Origin: an uncultured Clostridium sp.
GTDB lineage: Bacteria > Bacillota > Clostridia > Lachnospirales > Lachnospiraceae
NCBI GenBank assembly: GCA_900540335.1
Contig: UQFC01000024.1
Location: 1 to 33,601, forward strand
Reading direction: 5' to 3'
DNA length: 33,601 nt
Under the pieces are notes generated by a model. It was given only the letters and a program-made list of their open reading frames with translations, searched no databases and was not told the DNA's origin. The position numbers and the translations under genes were made by a program. Every line of letters begins with the position of its first letter. Position 1 is the stretch's first letter. Positions 30,967 to 33,601 of this stretch are shown in pieces.

Positions 30967-31761
30967 TTATTTCACAACAAAATTCCGGATCCATTCCGGA
31001 GAAAAGGCCTTCACCCCCACAGCCCGCTCTCCCAGCTCTGCCGCTGCCTGGGGAAAAGTTCTGTGTACCCGGCAGAAAAATGATTTCCGGTTAAAAAAGC
31101 ATGCTTTTTCAAAAGGAAAACGAATCACTCCCGGGTTTTCAAATCCGCATCCCAGCTCCAGAATCACAAGCTCTCTGTTCAGGGTTTTTGTCAGCCACTG
31201 GGTATATTTTCCCCACTGGGGCAGATATCCTTCTTCGATATAAGGGTCTGCCTGAATCGTATTTCCCGTCAGAGGCGCTCCGCAGTGAGGGCAGATGTCA
31301 TCCGGTATTTCTCCCGGTTCCCAGATATCCTTTGTACATCCGTTCGAACACTGACGCCAGTTTTCATTGCCGCAGGGCGCCACAATCCGCTGAAACCGGG
31401 TATCCTGCTCCGGGCGCTTCTGCTCCTTTGGCGGAAAAAGGCGATCCATCAAAGCCATGGTCTCATCATCTGCCGAAGGACAGGAAAAGTTCTCTTCCGG
31501 TTCCGGATCGGAAGACACAGCCCCGTCCATCCGGCTTCCCAGAGCCGTTTCAAAAATCATTCCGTCCACTGCCATGGTCACAATAAAGTAATCCTTATCC
31601 TTGATTAATTCATAAAGGCTGTCATAGGCTGACAGAAGCTCCCTGTCATCGCTTTTTCCCCTCTTCCACTCTTCCCCCAGGCCGATCAAAACCTTGTCAG
31701 CCGAGGCAATTTTTTCTTTCACTTTCTGAATCAGTTCCGTATCTGAATAATGATCTGTCAT
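30967..31761 (-). CDS. Divergent sirtuin-like protein with intact zinc ribbon
   Basis: A 264-residue protein that resembles Sir2 in overall order but lacks key residues. The segment ADKVLIGLGEEW (22-32) takes the place of the NAD-binding GAGxS loop. DYFIVTMAVDGMIF (57-70) takes the place of the TxNxD motif. The four zinc cysteines are present (C138, C142, C157, C160), but the preceding catalytic HG is replaced by PCG (129-131). The C-terminal segment ILELGCGFENPGVIRFPFE resembles the Rossmann half of sirtuins. It may bind a nucleotide without deacetylating. Start: ATG at 31759-31761 with AAGGA ten bases upstream; an in-frame ATG at 31800 overlaps the -10 box TATAAT (31804-31799) and cannot be in the transcript. 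Confidence 0.7.
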   Translation of the reverse strand: MTDHYSDTELIQKVKEKIASADKVLIGLGEEWKRGKSDDRELLSAYDSLYELIKDKDYFIVTMAVDGMIFETALGSRMDGAVSSDPEPEENFSCPSADDETMALMDRLFPPKEQKRPEQDTRFQRIVAPCGNENWRQCSNGCTKDIWEPGEIPDDICPHCGAPLTGNTIQADPYIEEGYLPQWGKYTQWLTKTLNRELVILELGCGFENPGVIRFPFEKACFFNRKSFFCRVHRTFPQAAAELGERAVGVKAFSPEWIRNFVVK

Positions 31762-31798
31762 TTTTTCTATGTCCTTTTCTGTATTTTCTGCAAGGCTC

Positions 31799-31804
31799 AT
31801 TATA
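31799..31804 (-). promoter_or_regulatory. Predicted -10 box of the sirtuin-like gene
   Basis: Consensus TATAAT on the minus strand, with a weak -35 (CGAACA) 17 bases upstream. Its position fixes the start of the gene at 31761. Confidence 0.5.
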
Positions 31805-31930
31805 CCATATTTTCAGCTGCCTGTTCGATCTCTTTTTTTCACAGATTTTTCACGATTTTCTCTCTGATTCCGCTTGCAATTCTGCTCCGTCTATTGTACG
31901 CTTCTTTTATCACCAGAAGGGAGAGATACT

Positions 31931-32245
31931 ATGAAAAAAGCATTATCCATCAGTGTACTTGCCTGTGCACTGGCACTGACTTTTGCAGTCCCTGCCCTGG
32001 CTCATGGCCGCCAGGCCTGCAGACAATACCCTGTCTGCCAAGAAGCTCATCTGTGTGGAGAAAACTGTTCCTATCTTGATGAGGATGAAGACGGCATCTG
32101 TGATCACCGCCAGGACTGCCCGGCTTATTCCGGCAGCGACAGCGAAGAACGGCCGTCCTGCCCCAACCGGGAGCAGGCCTCCGGCAGCGGACACCACAGA
32201 GGCCAGCGTTCCGGCAGCGGTAATGGCAGACACTGCAGACGGTAA
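31931..32245 (+). CDS. Small secreted Cys-rich protein with a Ca-binding-like loop
   Basis: A 104-residue protein. The signal peptide is MKKALSISVLACALALTFA, with cleavage likely after ALA near residue 24. The mature part has eight Cys, including CRQYPVC and CGENC. The acidic loop YLDEDEDGICDH is of the D-x-D-G-x-C-D kind seen in many secreted Firmicutes proteins and in calcium-binding thrombospondin type 3 repeats. The tail is low-complexity, rich in Gly, Ser, Arg and His. ATG at 31931 follows GGGAG. It is divergent from the sirtuin-like gene and convergent with the kinase gene. Function unknown; metal binding is likely from composition. Confidence 0.75.
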   Translation: MKKALSISVLACALALTFAVPALAHGRQACRQYPVCQEAHLCGENCSYLDEDEDGICDHRQDCPAYSGSDSEERPSCPNREQASGSGHHRGQRSGSGNGRHCRR

Positions 32246-32272
32246 AACGAAGGGATCGTTTTTCTTTATTTA

Positions 32273-32318
32273 AAAATCCGGCAGAACTTTTCGAAAATGA
32301 AAAGCTCTGCCGGATTTT
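32273..32318. terminator. Bidirectional terminator
   Basis: A 20-bp stem with one mismatch (32273-32292 with 32299-32318) around the loop GAAAAT. It has an A-tract on one side and a T-tract on the other, so it can end both the secreted-protein gene and the kinase gene. Confidence 0.88.
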
Positions 32319-32330
32319 ATTTCTGTAAAA

Positions 32331-33419
32331 TTACCGCTTAATGTCGTAGTTCATGTTCATCAGATTCTTAATGGAATTTACGTCATCCGTAATATTGGCA
32401 TCTCCGTGAATCGTATGCTTAATCGCACTGCTGGCTACAGCAAAATTAATCATATCCATTGCCTTGTATCCATGAACCATTGCGTAGATCAGACCGCTGG
32501 CAAAGGCATCTCCGCCGCCGACCCGGTCCAGAATATTAAAGGTAAACAGCTTACTCTCAAAGGTATGACCCTCATACCACATAAATGCCTTCAGGCTGTT
32601 TTCACTTCCGCTGTGGGCATAGCGGACATGGCGGGCAATGCACTGAAGATTGGGGTAACGCTCAATAAAACGCTGGAAAATCTCATCCTGCTGCTCATAG
32701 CTGGGCTGTAAGGGCACGCCGTCCTTCCAGTCTCCCTTGCTGTGATCCTCCTCATCCTTCCACAGATGATACGGCTCGATTCCCAGAAGCACGTCAATAT
32801 AAGGCAGACACTTCGTACAGAAATCTCTGGCCTCCTCCCAGGTCCACAGAAGACTTCTGAAGTTTCCGTCAAAGCTGACTGTCAGTCCCTTTTCCTTTGC
32901 AACTCTCAGACATCTCAGAATCAGTTCGCTGCAGTTCTCTGACAAAGCCGGTGTAATTCCGCTTAAATGCAGCCAGTCATAACCGTCCAGCAGCTTCTCC
33001 ACATCCAGATTGCTGAAATCATACTCGGCCATTGCACTGTGCTTTCTGTCATAAATCACCTTGCTGGGGCGGATTCCATATCCTGTTTCCAGATAATAGG
33101 TTCCCAGACGCTGAGTCGGAGTCTCCTTCGGTCCTGTCAGAATCATGGGAGTACAGTGTACATCACTGGAGCGAAGCCAGCGAACTGCACTTTTTCCCAG
33201 GCTGTTGTTGGGAACTACACTGAAAAAGGTGCTGTCCACTCCCAGATTGGCCAGAGCCATGGCAATATTTGCCTCACTTCCGCCGTAGCTCGCCTCAAAA
33301 TTTGTGGCCAAACGGATCTTCTCATAGTTGGGCGGTGTCAGACGCAGCATAATTTCACCAATAGTAATAAACTTCTTTGTGCTTGTAACATTCGTCCACA
33401 GAGGATTCTTGTGTTCCAT
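32331..33419 (-). CDS. kdgK: 2-keto-3-deoxygluconate kinase (PfkB family)
   Basis: Phosphorylates 2-keto-3-deoxygluconate to its 6-phosphate, the step after mannonate dehydratase in hexuronate use. The 362-residue PfkB kinase shows FITIGEIMLRLTPP at the start of the fold, YGGSEANIAMALANLG (substrate-binding GG signature) and ILDRVGGGDAFASGLIYA (anion hole and catalytic Asp). GEIMLRLTPP is typical of KDG kinases within the family. Start: ATG at 33417-33419 behind GGAAGGAAGG; ten more in-frame codons upstream overlap that site. It is not adjacent to uxuA/uxuB but completes the same pathway. A fructokinase or other PfkB specificity is possible. Confidence 0.85.
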   Translation of the reverse strand: MEHKNPLWTNVTSTKKFITIGEIMLRLTPPNYEKIRLATNFEASYGGSEANIAMALANLGVDSTFFSVVPNNSLGKSAVRWLRSSDVHCTPMILTGPKETPTQRLGTYYLETGYGIRPSKVIYDRKHSAMAEYDFSNLDVEKLLDGYDWLHLSGITPALSENCSELILRCLRVAKEKGLTVSFDGNFRSLLWTWEEARDFCTKCLPYIDVLLGIEPYHLWKDEEDHSKGDWKDGVPLQPSYEQQDEIFQRFIERYPNLQCIARHVRYAHSGSENSLKAFMWYEGHTFESKLFTFNILDRVGGGDAFASGLIYAMVHGYKAMDMINFAVASSAIKHTIHGDANITDDVNSIKNLMNMNYDIKR

Positions 33420-33458
33420 AAATACCTTCCTTCCGGCCAGAAAATGCATCAGCCTGCG

Positions 33459-33599
33459 TATAATTTTTCGTAACTATTTAAGACGGCGGGAGATCTGGCA
33501 GGAAAATTCCTGTAAAGCTCGCTTGTAAAGGGATTTTCCTGCCAGATCTCACATCGGAGGAATCTCCGATGCTTCTTGTTCGGCTTTGCCGGACAAGAA
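33459..33599 (+). repeat. Family-1 promoter-linked structured element, copy B
   Basis: Aligns with 7990-8120 over its full length, with one 10-base insertion (TTCCTGTAAA, 33507-33516) in the loop of hairpin 1. TATAAT is at 33459-33464 and GACGGCG at 33482-33488, the same 23-base offset as copy A. Hairpin 1 is a perfect 16-bp stem (33491-33506 with 33534-33549). Hairpin 2 is a perfect 8-bp stem, CATCGGAG with CTCCGATG. Hairpin 3 is a 13-bp stem with one G-U pair around TTT. The gene it leads into lies beyond the window; no good -35 box was seen. Confidence 0.85.
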
Positions 33600-33601
33600 G
33601 A

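Noticed and set aside
31762..31800. Earlier start for the sirtuin-like gene (MSLAENTEKD...)
   Set aside because: The ATG at 31800 overlaps the TATAAT box and has no ribosome-binding site.
1..33601. CRISPR array, tRNA or rRNA genes
   Set aside because: No regularly spaced repeats, cloverleaf or rRNA-like sequence was seen on either strand.

Overview
The window looks like chromosomal DNA from a Gram-positive gut anaerobe of the Clostridia, most likely a Lachnospiraceae member. This rests on the str operon sequences, strong AGGAGG ribosome-binding sites, sigma-70-like promoters, a TIGR04086 membrane protein, a DUF1576 protein and a D-xD-G-x-C-D secreted protein. No rRNA, tRNA, CRISPR array, transposase or integrase was seen.

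Layout. 1-2076: the str operon on the minus strand (rpsL, rpsG, start of fusA) behind a consensus promoter. 2223-2582: a small membrane protein. 2795-6624 (minus): a LysR regulator, a DASS-type anion permease and a serine hydrolase; a Gfo/Idh oxidoreductase follows at 6826-7833. 8205-9233 (plus): DAHP synthase, first step of the shikimate pathway, behind a long structured leader. 9537-13049 (minus): uxuA, a GntR regulator and uxuB for hexuronate breakdown; a matching 2-keto-3-deoxygluconate kinase lies at 32331-33419. 13438-13992: a YcxB-like membrane protein. 14163-21879: an AT-richer block with an AAA ATPase fused to a nuclease-like domain, a LysR regulator, and a divergent four-gene operon (DASS permease, anchored ectodomain protein, ApgM-like phosphomutase homologue, beta-CASP metallo-beta-lactamase protein). 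21980-26385 (minus): a diguanylate cyclase and a c-di-GMP phosphodiesterase. 26619-30909 (minus): DUF1576 protein, uppP, ung, hisF, hisH. 30967-31761: a degenerate sirtuin-like protein. 31931-32245: a small secreted Cys-rich protein.

Most notable signals. (1) A 131-141 nt element occurs twice (7990-8120 and 33459-33599). It carries its own -10 box at the same spacing, and its main hairpin differs between copies by compensatory base pairs; one copy forms the leader of the DAHP synthase gene. (2) A second repeat family lies just 3' of three plus-strand genes, and two copies share a covarying hairpin with an identical loop. (3) A 19-bp exact direct repeat brackets the 14.0-21.9 kb block. The left copy forms the last codons of the YcxB-like gene and the right copy would encode the same ending, as expected for insertion at a gene's 3' end. 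(4) Inside the block is an operon joining transport, a phosphomutase-like enzyme with Thr at the usual Ser nucleophile position, and a beta-CASP nuclease-like protein. I do not recognise this combination as a described system.
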